From Geobacter sp. OR-1 (lineage in GTDB: Bacteria > Desulfobacterota > Desulfuromonadia > Geobacterales > DSM-12255): 64,000 nucleotides of DNA. Positions 53,587-62,188 of the stretch are shown piece after piece. A program made the position numbers and the translations under genes. Location of the stretch: assembly GCF_000813145.1 (NCBI RefSeq), contig NZ_BAZF01000003.1, forward strand, positions 265,635 through 329,634, given 5' to 3'. The notes beneath the pieces were generated by a model. That model was not told the DNA's origin and did not search any database. It saw nothing but the letters and a program-made list of their open reading frames with translations. How positions within the stretch are numbered: position 1 is the stretch's first letter; the number at the start of each line of letters is the position of its first letter.

Positions 53587-55126
53587 AATCGTCCTGGGTT
53601 ACCCTGAGCAGCTCCTCGATGGTGGTGATGCCGCTGGCAACCTTTGCCAGGCCGTCTTCCCGCAAGGTGGCCATCCCTTGCGCCGCGGCATACTCCTTGA
53701 TGAGCCCGGCCGGTTTCCGCTGCATGATCATGCTGCAAATCTCGCTGTCGATCAGCAGCATCTCGTAAATGCCCACCCTCCCTATGGTGCCGAGGTTGTA
53801 GCATTTGTCGCACCCCTTACCCCGGAATATCCGGGGGGGGAGGGTCAGGCCGGGATACTCGCGGTCAGGGGTGTACTCCTCGCGGCAGTGCGGGCAGATG
53901 ACCCTCACCAGCCGCTGGGCAATTACTGCGGATAGGGTTGAGGCCACCATGAAAGGCTCGATCCCCATGTCGACCAGCCGGGTCACGGCGGTGGCGGCAT
54001 CGTTAGTGTGGAGGGTAGAGAGGACCAGGTGGCCGGTAAGGCTTGCCTGCATGGCGATTTCGGCGGTTTCGGCATCCCTGATCTCGCCGACCATGATGAT
54101 GTCCGGGTCCTGGCGCAGCACCGATCTGAGCCCATTGGCAAAGGTGAGGTCGATCTTGGCGTTGACCTGGATCTGTCCGACCCCTTTCAGCTGGTACTCA
54201 ACCGGGTCTTCGATGGTGATGATATTCTTGTCCGGGGAGTTGAGCCGGGTGAGGGCCGCATACAGTGTGGTCGTTTTACCGCTGCCGGTCGGCCCGGTCA
54301 CGAGGATGATGCCGTTGGATCTTGCCAGCAGCCGTTCCATGAGCGAGACCTGCTTTTCACCAAGCCCGATATGGCTGAGGGAGATTACCCCTTTCTGCTT
54401 GTCCAGCAGCCGGAGCACGACCCGTTCACCGAAAAAGGTGGGGACAATCGAGACCCTGATGTCCACATCCCTGCCGGCCACGATCACTCGGAGGCGGCCG
54501 TCCTGCGGGAGCCGTTTCTCGGCGATGTTCAGGGACGACATGATCTTGACCCTGGAAATCAGCGCTTCCTGCACGACCTTGGGGGGCGTCAGCATCCGGT
54601 AGAGAACGCCGTCGATCCGGAACCGGACCTCCAGTTCCCGCTCGAACGGCTCGATATGGATATCGCTGGCGCGCTCCTTGACTGCCTGAAAGAGGATGGA
54701 GTTGAGCAGCCTGATTACCGGGGCTTCGTCGGTGAGGTCAAGGAGGTCTTTCGGGTGCGACAGCTCCGTCGCAATGGTCGAAAGCTCTTCCCCTTCGAGT
54801 TCCTCGACAACTTCCTGGGCCGAGCCCGCCATTCTCGAATAGAGCCGGTTTACTGCATCCAGGACCTCTTTGGCCGGGACCACAACCCCTTGAGCCGAGG
54901 CAGCATACAGGTCGCCCAGCTCGTCCAGTGCCGGAAGATCGGTCGGGTCACCCATTGCCACCAGCAGCGCCCCGTCATCCAGCCGTAGCGGCAGCACCTG
55001 CCTGCTCCGGGCAAAGGTCAGCGGCAGCTTGTTCAGCAGTGCGGTATCGACCTGGCCGTCGTCGATCTCGGCCTGAAAAGGGAGGTCCAGGCGGGCTGCC
55101 AGCGATGCGGGGTCAAGATTGGTCAT
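53567..55126 (-). CDS. gspE: Type II secretion ATPase GspE
   Basis: 519 residues from the ATG at 55126, which overlaps the gspD stop by ATGA. It powers pseudopilus assembly. Features: Walker A GPTGSGKTTTLYAAL, Asp box (ITIEDPVEYQLKG), Walker B QDPDIIMVGEIRD, His box (TGHLVLSTLHTNDA), and the tetracysteine zinc loop CPHCREEY ... CDKC. The N-terminal ~130 residues form the GspL-binding region. Confidence 0.97.
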   Translation of the reverse strand: MTNLDPASLAARLDLPFQAEIDDGQVDTALLNKLPLTFARSRQVLPLRLDDGALLVAMGDPTDLPALDELGDLYAASAQGVVVPAKEVLDAVNRLYSRMAGSAQEVVEELEGEELSTIATELSHPKDLLDLTDEAPVIRLLNSILFQAVKERASDIHIEPFERELEVRFRIDGVLYRMLTPPKVVQEALISRVKIMSSLNIAEKRLPQDGRLRVIVAGRDVDIRVSIVPTFFGERVVLRLLDKQKGVISLSHIGLGEKQVSLMERLLARSNGIILVTGPTGSGKTTTLYAALTRLNSPDKNIITIEDPVEYQLKGVGQIQVNAKIDLTFANGLRSVLRQDPDIIMVGEIRDAETAEIAMQASLTGHLVLSTLHTNDAATAVTRLVDMGIEPFMVASTLSAVIAQRLVRVICPHCREEYTPDREYPGLTLPPRIFRGKGCDKCYNLGTIGRVGIYEMLLIDSEICSMIMQRKPAGLIKEYAAAQGMATLREDGLAKVASGITTIEELLRVTQDDYADLPV

Positions 55127-57012
55127 GGCTTGATTTTCAACTCTTCCCGGACGTTGACCGAGGTGTCCTTGCTGAGGGCATCGCCGAAACTGTTTCTCTG
55201 CGCCTGCGTGGTTGCGGCGAGGTCGGCGGCATCCCTGACGATATGCGGGGTGAGCATGATCATCAGGTTGGTTTTCTGCCGCGTCTTGGTCTTGGTCTTG
55301 AACAGCCACCCCAGTCCGGGGATATCCCCCAGGAGCGGAATCTTGGTGACGACCTCGTTTTCCGAATCCTGGATCAGGCCGCCGATGACGATCGTTTCCT
55401 TGTCCTTGACAATGATGCTGGTCTTGGCCGAACGCTTGGTGGTGACCAGGTCGATCGCCTGGCCCTTGCTGTCCTTTACCGCCGAGATCTCCTGGTTGAT
55501 ATCCATCCGGATATAGTCACCTTCGCTGATCTGGGGCTTGATCTTCAGGTTGATGCCGATGTCCTTGCGTTCGACCGATGTCGTCTGAAATCCGGTCGTA
55601 ACAGTGGATGAACCCTGAAACGGCACATTTTCGCCGACATTGATCTCGGCCTCTTTATTGTCCGTGGTCAGGATATTGGGGGTGGAGAGAATATTCACCA
55701 GGCCGTTTTTGTCCAGTGCCTTGAGTACCGCGGTCACATTGGCCGGCCGCGCCTCGAAGTTGCTCAGCAGAGCCTGCAGGTTTGGTACTGCCGTTGTACT
55801 GCTCGCGCTCCCGAGAACCGAAGCCAACGTGCCGAGCGGGTCGTAGATGCCTGCCACGGCCAGATACTTGTCCAGGGCTGCCCCGCCGATGACCCCGCTC
55901 TGCATCCCCAATTCTCTGGACTTGTCCAGCGAAACCTCGGCAATGAAAACCTGCACGAACACCTGCTTGCTGCGGCGGTCCAGCTTTTTAATCACCTGAA
56001 CCAGGTTGTTGTAGTCGTTGGGAGACGCCATGATCACCAGGGAGTTGGATGCCTTGTCCGGGGTGATGGTGATCTTGCCGCTTTCAAACGGTGATACCTG
56101 GGGGGTCGCGGCGCCGGGCTGGGTAGTTGCCTGTACGCTGATCCCCTTGACCACGCCGTCAAGGACCTTGGCCATCTCGGTGGCGTCGGTGTTTTCCAGG
56201 TAGTAGACGTTGGCCTTGCTGCTCGCTTCAGGGGGGGCGATGTCGATCACCTTGACCAGGCGTTTGACGTCCTCCTTGAGGGTGTCGCTGCCAAACACCA
56301 CCAGGGCGTTCAGCCGTGTGTCCGCCAGGACCATGTTGCCGGTTTGGCCTGCCGGCTTGGCGCCGCCTTTGTCCTTGCTGCCGATCCAGTCCTTGACAAC
56401 ATTGGCAACGCTTTCGGCAGAAGCATTCTTGAGGAAGATGAGTTCCGCGCCTTCGCGTTGCTGCTCGGCATCGATCTTGTCAACGAGGCCGACGATCTTC
56501 TGGATATTGAGCGCCGAATCGACCACCAGCAGGAGGTTGCCGGGACCGAAGGCCGAGATGTAGCCGTCCTTGGAGACCACCGGCTGCAGAAACGGCACAG
56601 CCTCGGCAGCAGTGATATTCTCCAGGGAAATGACCCGGGCCACATAGGAGTCGTTGACCGGCAGCCGGTCCCCTTCTTCGAGAACCTTCATCCCTGATTG
56701 CTTCGCGGATGAGATCGGGACGATCTTGTTGACCTTGCCTGAAGGGACGACGGTAAACCCTTTCAGCTCAAGCACCGAAGTGAAGACGTTGAAAGCCTCA
56801 TCATTGGAGAGTTTCGTCGGGGAGTAGACCGAGATCTTCCCCTTGACCCGCTCATCCATGATGAAGTTGCGGCCGGTCAGGTCGCTGATGAACTTGACCA
56901 TGGTCGAGATGTCGACGTCGTTGAAGTTGAGGATGACCCCCTTGGCATAGGCCTGCACCGGGAGGGAGATCAGGATGAGAATTATGATGAGATGGCTGAG
57001 TCGTTTATGCAA
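55123..57012 (-). CDS. gspD: Type II secretion outer-membrane secretin GspD
   Basis: 629 residues with a signal peptide (LIIILILISLPVQAYA). Four N-domains (N0-N3) are visible as repeats such as VILNFNDVDISTMVKFISDL and AELIFLKNASAESVANVV. The secretin core has LNIKPQISEGDYIRMDI, ERKDIGINLKIKPQI and VIGGLIQDSENEVVTKIP. It forms the outer-membrane channel. It follows gspC after 11 bases and overlaps gspE. No lipoprotein pilotin is adjacent. Confidence 0.96.
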   Translation of the reverse strand: MHKRLSHLIIILILISLPVQAYAKGVILNFNDVDISTMVKFISDLTGRNFIMDERVKGKISVYSPTKLSNDEAFNVFTSVLELKGFTVVPSGKVNKIVPISSAKQSGMKVLEEGDRLPVNDSYVARVISLENITAAEAVPFLQPVVSKDGYISAFGPGNLLLVVDSALNIQKIVGLVDKIDAEQQREGAELIFLKNASAESVANVVKDWIGSKDKGGAKPAGQTGNMVLADTRLNALVVFGSDTLKEDVKRLVKVIDIAPPEASSKANVYYLENTDATEMAKVLDGVVKGISVQATTQPGAATPQVSPFESGKITITPDKASNSLVIMASPNDYNNLVQVIKKLDRRSKQVFVQVFIAEVSLDKSRELGMQSGVIGGAALDKYLAVAGIYDPLGTLASVLGSASSTTAVPNLQALLSNFEARPANVTAVLKALDKNGLVNILSTPNILTTDNKEAEINVGENVPFQGSSTVTTGFQTTSVERKDIGINLKIKPQISEGDYIRMDINQEISAVKDSKGQAIDLVTTKRSAKTSIIVKDKETIVIGGLIQDSENEVVTKIPLLGDIPGLGWLFKTKTKTRQKTNLMIMLTPHIVRDAADLAATTQAQRNSFGDALSKDTSVNVREELKIKP

Positions 57013-57023
57013 GGCAACCCCCG

Positions 57024-57911
57024 CTACCGAATGTCGTAATTGAATGTTGATGGCTGGCCGTCGCGGATCATGTCCAGCTTGATTCTGCTCTGCCCCTTCA
57101 GGGACGCAAACGACTGAATCGCCTTTTCCGGTGAGTCGATCGGGAAGTCATTGATCCTCAGGAGGACGTCGCCGTTCCGGATCCCGATGGTGGCGAAAAT
57201 CCCGGTCGGCTTAACTTCGGAGACCCTGAAACCTTCTACCTTCCCGTCCTTGGCGCTTGGAAGCAGCCTGGCATCGGTCATTGCCTGGCCGATGTTGTCC
57301 AAAGCGGCGTTCAGTGCGCGTTGATCGATGACATAGCTGCCGCTCCCCACCTGGACCGCCAGGTTGCCCTGCAGGGGGGGCGAGGAGCCGCCCGGACCGG
57401 TAGGCACAGTTCCCGGAGCGGTCGGCGAGAGGATCTTGATGCGGTTGCCGTTGACGAGGACCTCGGCATACTCCTTCCGGACCGATACCAGTTCTCCGGC
57501 ATCGAATACCCGGTCGCCAAGCCGGAAAACCCGCTCTTCCTTGGTCCCGGTCTTCTGGATCAAAGCGAAAGTTTCCCGGAACGATCCGAGGACGCTACCG
57601 AGCAGCATCAAATCTCCCTGCGCGAGGACCGGCGCACTCTGGTTCTGATTCGTTGCGGCAGCAGTTACGGGGGCGAGCTTCCCCCGGGAGGCGGGCCCGA
57701 AAAGCCCCTGTTCGAGGATCGGAGCGAAAGATGAGAGTTCTTCGTTTTGCTGGCTGGCGGAAGTTTGCTGGGGGGCTTTCCGGAGCAGTCCGGACGATGG
57801 CGGTGTGATTCCGGCGATGCGGCGCGCGACCAGGTCGGCAGAAATCATGGCCAGAGCCATTATGATCAGAAGCGCCAGGCAGCTGTTGACCGGCGTTATC
57901 CATTTCTCCAT
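57024..57911 (-). CDS. gspC: Type II secretion protein GspC
   Basis: About 295 residues from the ATG at 57911. One membrane helix (SCLALLIIMALAMISADLVA), a homology region (LMLLGSVLGSFRETFALIQ ... VFRLGDRVFDAGELVSV), and a C-terminal PDZ-like domain (GFRVSEVKPTGIFATIGIR, NGDVLLRINDFPID). GspC links the inner platform to GspD. It is the first gene of the operon. Confidence 0.92.
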   Translation of the reverse strand: MEKWITPVNSCLALLIIMALAMISADLVARRIAGITPPSSGLLRKAPQQTSASQQNEELSSFAPILEQGLFGPASRGKLAPVTAAATNQNQSAPVLAQGDLMLLGSVLGSFRETFALIQKTGTKEERVFRLGDRVFDAGELVSVRKEYAEVLVNGNRIKILSPTAPGTVPTGPGGSSPPLQGNLAVQVGSGSYVIDQRALNAALDNIGQAMTDARLLPSAKDGKVEGFRVSEVKPTGIFATIGIRNGDVLLRINDFPIDSPEKAIQSFASLKGQSRIKLDMIRDGQPSTFNYDIR

Positions 57912-58071
57912 AGGAAAACCTTGTGCATGGCTGATAAAACTGCTGAATGATAGTTGAAGCGGTCTGGTTATGCAAGGGAAAAGAGGCCGGAAGCCTGGAT
58001 CAGAACGGAGTTGCCGGAGGTGGGGCGGTATGATATGATTTGCCAACAAAATCTGCGGTCCAGGGGCAACA

Positions 58072-58791
58072 TTGCAGCCAGTTCTGATAATATCAGCCGT
58101 TGAGCAGGAGGTTTCCTATCTTGTCCGCAGCCTGCGGTGCGAACGGGTCAGGGACCGGGGTTTTCCCGTGGCCTATGTCAGCCCGACCGACCAGCGGCCT
58201 GTTGTTATCGCGGCCGCCGGCATCGGCAAGGTGAATGCCGCGAGCGTTGCCTCGGCGCTGATTTTTCAATGGCAGCCGGAACTGGTCATAAATATCGGCT
58301 GTGCCGGGGCCTACCCGGAAGGCGGACTCAAGGTGGGGGATCTGGCCCTTGCCGTCAGCGAAATCTTCGGCGATGACGGAGTAATCACTCCGGAAGGATG
58401 GCAGGGGCTGGAATTCATCGGCATTCCCGTGCACGAAATCAAGGGTGAGCGGTACTTCAACGAAATTCCGCTGTCGTTTGCCGCCGCGGAAAAGGCGGGA
58501 CAGCTGGCCTCGGCCCTTGACATTACTCTGAGGCGGGGGCGGTTCCTGACGGTTTCCGCCTGCAGCGGTACTGTGCTCCGGGGGCGCGAACTCTACGACC
58601 GCTTTGCGCCGGTATGCGAGAACATGGAAGGTGCGGCGGTTGCGCTGGTTGCCATGCAGTACGGGGTCGACTGTCTCGAAGTGAGAGGGATAAGCAACAT
58701 GGTGGAAGACCGCGATCTGTCCCGATGGGATATCCCGCTTGCCGTAGAGCAGGCGCAACGCTTTATCCTCAAGTATCTTGAAAGCTACTGA
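58072..58791 (+). CDS. mqnB: Futalosine hydrolase
   Basis: 239 residues from TTG 58072, with AGGGGC upstream. It is a nucleoside phosphorylase-type fold: VIAAAGIGKVNAASVASAL, VINIGCAGAYPEGGLKVGDL, and MEGAAVALVAMQYGVDCLEVRG, the ENMEGAA substrate motif. In the futalosine route MqnB removes the base from futalosine to give dehypoxanthinyl futalosine. It is followed by mqnD, which confirms the pathway. Confidence 0.92.
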   Translation: MQPVLIISAVEQEVSYLVRSLRCERVRDRGFPVAYVSPTDQRPVVIAAAGIGKVNAASVASALIFQWQPELVINIGCAGAYPEGGLKVGDLALAVSEIFGDDGVITPEGWQGLEFIGIPVHEIKGERYFNEIPLSFAAAEKAGQLASALDITLRRGRFLTVSACSGTVLRGRELYDRFAPVCENMEGAAVALVAMQYGVDCLEVRGISNMVEDRDLSRWDIPLAVEQAQRFILKYLESY

Positions 58792-58795
58792 TCCG

Positions 58796-59671
58796 ATGAC
58801 AATTGCCTCTACCTCCAAAGTATCCGGGGCTGACGCTTCGACTCCGACACTGTCTCTGGGGTTTTCCACCTGCCCGAACGATACATTCATCTTTCATGCC
58901 CTGGTAAAAGGGCTGATTTCAACGCCGTTTCGCTTCGTCGAGAGACTGGAGGACGTTGAGACCCTCAATAGGCTGGTGTTGGCCGGCTCCCTGGACCTGA
59001 GCAAGGTTTCCTATCATCTTTTCGGCCATGTCCGCGACAGTTACTGCCTGCTTCGCTCCGGCGGGGCGCTCGGCAGGGGGTGCGGCCCGCTGCTAGTGGC
59101 AGCCGGAAATATGCAATTATCGGGTCTCAGGAACCTCCCGATTGCCGTGCCCGGCGAGTTTACGACCGCCTGTCTGCTGCTCCGGCTGTTCGATGCCGGG
59201 TTCAGCAGGCTGAAATTCCTCCCTTTTCACGAGATCATGCCCAAGGTGGCTTCCGGAGAGTTTGCTGCCGGCGTGATCATCCACGAATCGAGATTCACCT
59301 ATCAGGAATCCGGGTTGGTGAAGCTGCTGGATCTGGGCGAGTGGTGGGAGGAGACGACCGGTTTTCCCATTCCGCTCGGCGGGATAGTCGCCCGGCGCTC
59401 CCTGGGTAGAGAGGTGATCTCCCAGCTTGACAGTGCCGTGGCTGCCAGTGTGACCCATGCCTTGGCAAATCCCGGCGTAGCGAAGGAGTATATCCGCAGC
59501 CATGCCCAGGAGATGAGCGACGAGGTGTGCGCCGCCCATATCGGTGTGTATGTGAATGATTTTTCCGTTGATATCGGCGTTGACGGGCAGCGGGCGGTCG
59601 AGTGCCTGATGGCGCGCGCCGAAGCTGCAGGCGTGATACCGCGGGCCGGTAAGGGGATTTTTACGGATTAA
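58796..59671 (+). CDS. mqnD: 1,4-dihydroxy-6-naphthoate synthase
   Basis: 291 residues from the ATG at 58796. Periplasmic-binding-protein-like fold of the MqnD family: LGFSTCPNDTFIFHAL near the N-terminus, LDLSKVSYHLFGHV, GRGCGPLLVA, AVPGEFTTACLLLRL, and the late VIIHESRFTYQ. It makes 1,4-dihydroxy-6-naphthoate from cyclic dehypoxanthinyl futalosine in menaquinone synthesis. It starts 4 bases after the mqnB stop. Confidence 0.94.
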   Translation: MTIASTSKVSGADASTPTLSLGFSTCPNDTFIFHALVKGLISTPFRFVERLEDVETLNRLVLAGSLDLSKVSYHLFGHVRDSYCLLRSGGALGRGCGPLLVAAGNMQLSGLRNLPIAVPGEFTTACLLLRLFDAGFSRLKFLPFHEIMPKVASGEFAAGVIIHESRFTYQESGLVKLLDLGEWWEETTGFPIPLGGIVARRSLGREVISQLDSAVAASVTHALANPGVAKEYIRSHAQEMSDEVCAAHIGVYVNDFSVDIGVDGQRAVECLMARAEAAGVIPRAGKGIFTD

Positions 59672-59705
59672 ATGTTTGTTTGATCCGGAAGGGGGCCATG
59701 TGGCC

Positions 59706-61319
59706 ATGGAAAGCGAATTGCCGATAAAAGTGCTGCTTGTCGAAGATGACGAGGATGATTACGTCATGACCAGGGAGTTGCTGGCCTCAAGCCGTTGGGG
59801 GAAATTCGAGCTGAATTGGGTCTCCTCATACGGGGCAGGTCTTGAGGCGATGCTCTCTAACCGGCATGATATCTATCTTCTTGATTACAATCTGCGGGGG
59901 CGGAATGGGCTCGACCTGATCCGTGAAGCGCGCAGATCGGGGTGCACCGGTCCCATGGTGGTGTTTACCGGGATCGATAACCGGGAAATAGATATTGAGG
60001 CCATGCAGGCGGGCGCGGTTGATTTCCTCGTCAAGAGTGAGTTGACCCGCGGCAACCTGGAGCGTTCCATCCGCTATGCCTTGCAGAGGAGCCAGGCCGA
60101 GGAGTCGCTCCGAAAGATCGCATCAGGTCTGGCCAAGGCTCAGATGATTGCCCATATCGGGAACTGGGAGTGGAACGTCCGGTCCAACGAGATGACCTGG
60201 TCGGACGAGATCTACCGGATCTTCGGCCTTTATCCGCAGGCTTTCGAGGCTTCCTACGAGGCATTTCTCCGGATCGTGCACCCGGACGACCGGGCCCTGG
60301 TAAACCGCAAGGTGAATGAATCGCTATATGACCGGCAGGGGTACAGCTTTGAGCACCGATTGATCATCCCGTCCGGGGGGGAGCGGATCGTTCACCAGCA
60401 GGGCGAAGTAACTTACGACGATTCCGGCGCGCCGCTGCGGATGATGGGGACGGTTCAGGACATTACCGACCGCCGCCATTCCGAGGATGCCCTTCGCCTC
60501 ATGGAAGAGAAGTACTCCAAGGCCTTTCATTCGAGCCCGGACTGGGGGGTGATGACGAGGGTTGCGGATGGCAGATATGTAGAGGTCAACGATGCCTTTT
60601 TGCAGATCACCGGTTATGACCGTGACGAGGTTATCGGCCGCACCGCCATCGAGCTCGGAATCTGGGTGGACCCGCGTGAGCGGGTCAAGATGCTGAAACT
60701 GCTGGATGAGAAGGGGAAGGTCCGCAATCTCGACGTGGCGTTCCGCATCAAGTCCGGCGACGTCAGGTTCATGGTCTGGTCGGCCGAGGTGATCGAGTTC
60801 AACGGGGAAGCGTATCTGATTGCCGTGGCCAGGGACGTCACCGAGCAGCGGAAGCTGGAAAGGGACCTCATTGAGAGCAAGGCCAAACTGCAGAGTAAGC
60901 ATGAGGAGTTGTCGCGCATCTTCGATCAGGTTGAAACAGTGAAGAAAGAGTGGGAGATGACCATGGATCATGTCGGCGACATGGTCATCCTTGCGGACCG
61001 GAACGGCAAGATCAAGCGGTGCAACCGCGCTCTGCAGCAGTTCGTTGGGCTTCCGTATACCGAGATCCTCGGTTCGGACTGGGTGGAGCTTTTGCACCAG
61101 TATGACCTAATAACCGGCATGATCTACCTGCAGAGTATCGAACTGTACCATGAACCGACCGGCCGCTGGTTCGTTCTAAACCCTTACCCCTTCGATGACC
61201 CGGAGTTGCCCGATCTCTCCGGCACGGTCATTACCATTCACGACGCCACCGAGTTGAAACAGATCTCTGCCCAGCTTGAACAGGCGGTCCGGGAGTTGGA
61301 GGCAAAGGAACAGAGGTAA
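59706..61319 (+). CDS. Response regulator with PAS domains, no catalytic output
   Basis: 537 residues from the ATG at 59706. An N-terminal receiver domain (KVLLVEDDEDDY with acidic pocket, DIYLLDYNLRG phospho-Asp, VVFTG, LVKSE) is followed by three PAS domains (GNWEWNVRSNEMTWSDEIYR; RVADGRYVEVNDAFLQITGY; MVILADRNGKIKRCN), joined by coiled coils. No kinase, GGDEF, HD or DNA-binding domain follows before the stop. It may relay to a partner kinase. It lies after mqnD but has no obvious link to menaquinone. Confidence 0.87.
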   Translation: MESELPIKVLLVEDDEDDYVMTRELLASSRWGKFELNWVSSYGAGLEAMLSNRHDIYLLDYNLRGRNGLDLIREARRSGCTGPMVVFTGIDNREIDIEAMQAGAVDFLVKSELTRGNLERSIRYALQRSQAEESLRKIASGLAKAQMIAHIGNWEWNVRSNEMTWSDEIYRIFGLYPQAFEASYEAFLRIVHPDDRALVNRKVNESLYDRQGYSFEHRLIIPSGGERIVHQQGEVTYDDSGAPLRMMGTVQDITDRRHSEDALRLMEEKYSKAFHSSPDWGVMTRVADGRYVEVNDAFLQITGYDRDEVIGRTAIELGIWVDPRERVKMLKLLDEKGKVRNLDVAFRIKSGDVRFMVWSAEVIEFNGEAYLIAVARDVTEQRKLERDLIESKAKLQSKHEELSRIFDQVETVKKEWEMTMDHVGDMVILADRNGKIKRCNRALQQFVGLPYTEILGSDWVELLHQYDLITGMIYLQSIELYHEPTGRWFVLNPYPFDDPELPDLSGTVITIHDATELKQISAQLEQAVRELEAKEQR

Positions 61320-61515
61320 TGCCCGGAAGGGCAGACTGCGCTGCCCGGGCCTCGACGGTAGCGATTGGCTTATCGCCAAATTGCGTCCTGTTCGATGCCG
61401 CTTGCTGTTATGACTTGCCAGCCCCGGTTCTCGGGGCTTGTTCCCCATCGCACATGGTTTACTGAAAAAAATAGCAGCAATGCCGGCATGTTATGACGCA
61501 AAGGGACGGTTTTTC

Positions 61516-61544
61516 TTGACCCCCTCCCGGCCGCGTGATATAAG
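61516..61544 (+). promoter_or_regulatory. Promoter of the rlpA-like gene
   Basis: TTGACC at 61516-61521 and TATAAG at 61539-61544 with a 17-base spacer, 27 bases before the ATG. Confidence 0.6.
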
Positions 61545-61570
61545 ACAGCCTCGCCCAAAAGGAGGTGCGC

Positions 61571-62023
61571 ATGGCGCCAGTGAACCTGCGGGGCAGTCTT
61601 GTTGCCGCGCTCATTGCCGGCCAGCTGTTCCTGCCGCTCCACACACTTCCTGTGCAGGCCGAACCTGTAGAAGTAGCCAATGGTCAAGCGCAGAGTGCCG
61701 AACAGGCACAACCGTCAAGCAGTGGAGTAGAAGGTTACGCTACTTACTATGCAAAGCGGTACAACGGCAGACGGACGACATCAGGGGTGCGCTACCGCCC
61801 CGAAAAACTGACAGCAGCTCATTCAACGCTTCCATTCGGGACAAAGGTACGGGTGGTCAACCCTGCCAACGGTAAAGAGGTGGTAGTTACCGTGAATGAT
61901 CGCTGCAAATCTCGAAAGAAACCGCATATTGACCTTTCGAGGAGCGCTGCCGGTAAGATCGGCATCCTCGGCAAGGGGCTCGTCAAGGTTCAGATTATCC
62001 AGCTTGAAGAAGAGGCCGGGTAG
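61571..62023 (+). CDS. RlpA-like double-psi beta-barrel protein
   Basis: 150 residues from the ATG at 61571, with GGAGG five bases upstream. A signal peptide (VAALIAGQLFLPLHTLPVQA) leads to a double-psi beta-barrel: GYATYYAKRYNGRRTTSGV, LTAAHSTLPFGTKVRVVN, VTVNDRC, HIDLSRSAAGKIGI. RlpA-family proteins act on denuded glycan strands of peptidoglycan. No lipobox cysteine is visible and there is no SPOR domain, so it is the short form. A terminator follows. Confidence 0.88.
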   Translation: MAPVNLRGSLVAALIAGQLFLPLHTLPVQAEPVEVANGQAQSAEQAQPSSSGVEGYATYYAKRYNGRRTTSGVRYRPEKLTAAHSTLPFGTKVRVVNPANGKEVVVTVNDRCKSRKKPHIDLSRSAAGKIGILGKGLVKVQIIQLEEEAG

Positions 62024-62057
62024 CGAGCAAAACAAAAAATTACAGGGCGAAAAAGGA

Positions 62058-62086
62058 AAGGCCGGGGAGCAATCCCCGGCCTTTTC
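62058..62086 (+). terminator. Terminator after the rlpA-like gene
   Basis: AAGGCCGGGGA-GCAA-TCCCCGGCCTT hairpin followed by TTC; strong stem, short T-run. Confidence 0.85.
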
Positions 62087-62128
62087 GCATCTTCTTTACA
62101 CGGCTTCGCCTATAAATACAGAGGATCT

Positions 62129-62188
62129 AACCCCCCTGCTCACTCTGTTCGCTTCCCCCCCTTATCTAAGGGGGTATTGAGGGGGGTT
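62129..62188. repeat. Nested C-rich palindrome at the 3' end of the TPR gene
   Basis: Outer arms AACCCCCC (62129-62136) and GGGGGGTT (62181-62188); inner CCCCCTTA-TC-TAAGGGGG (62156-62173 region). It probably ends transcription of the minus-strand TPR gene, whose stop it touches. Confidence 0.6.
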
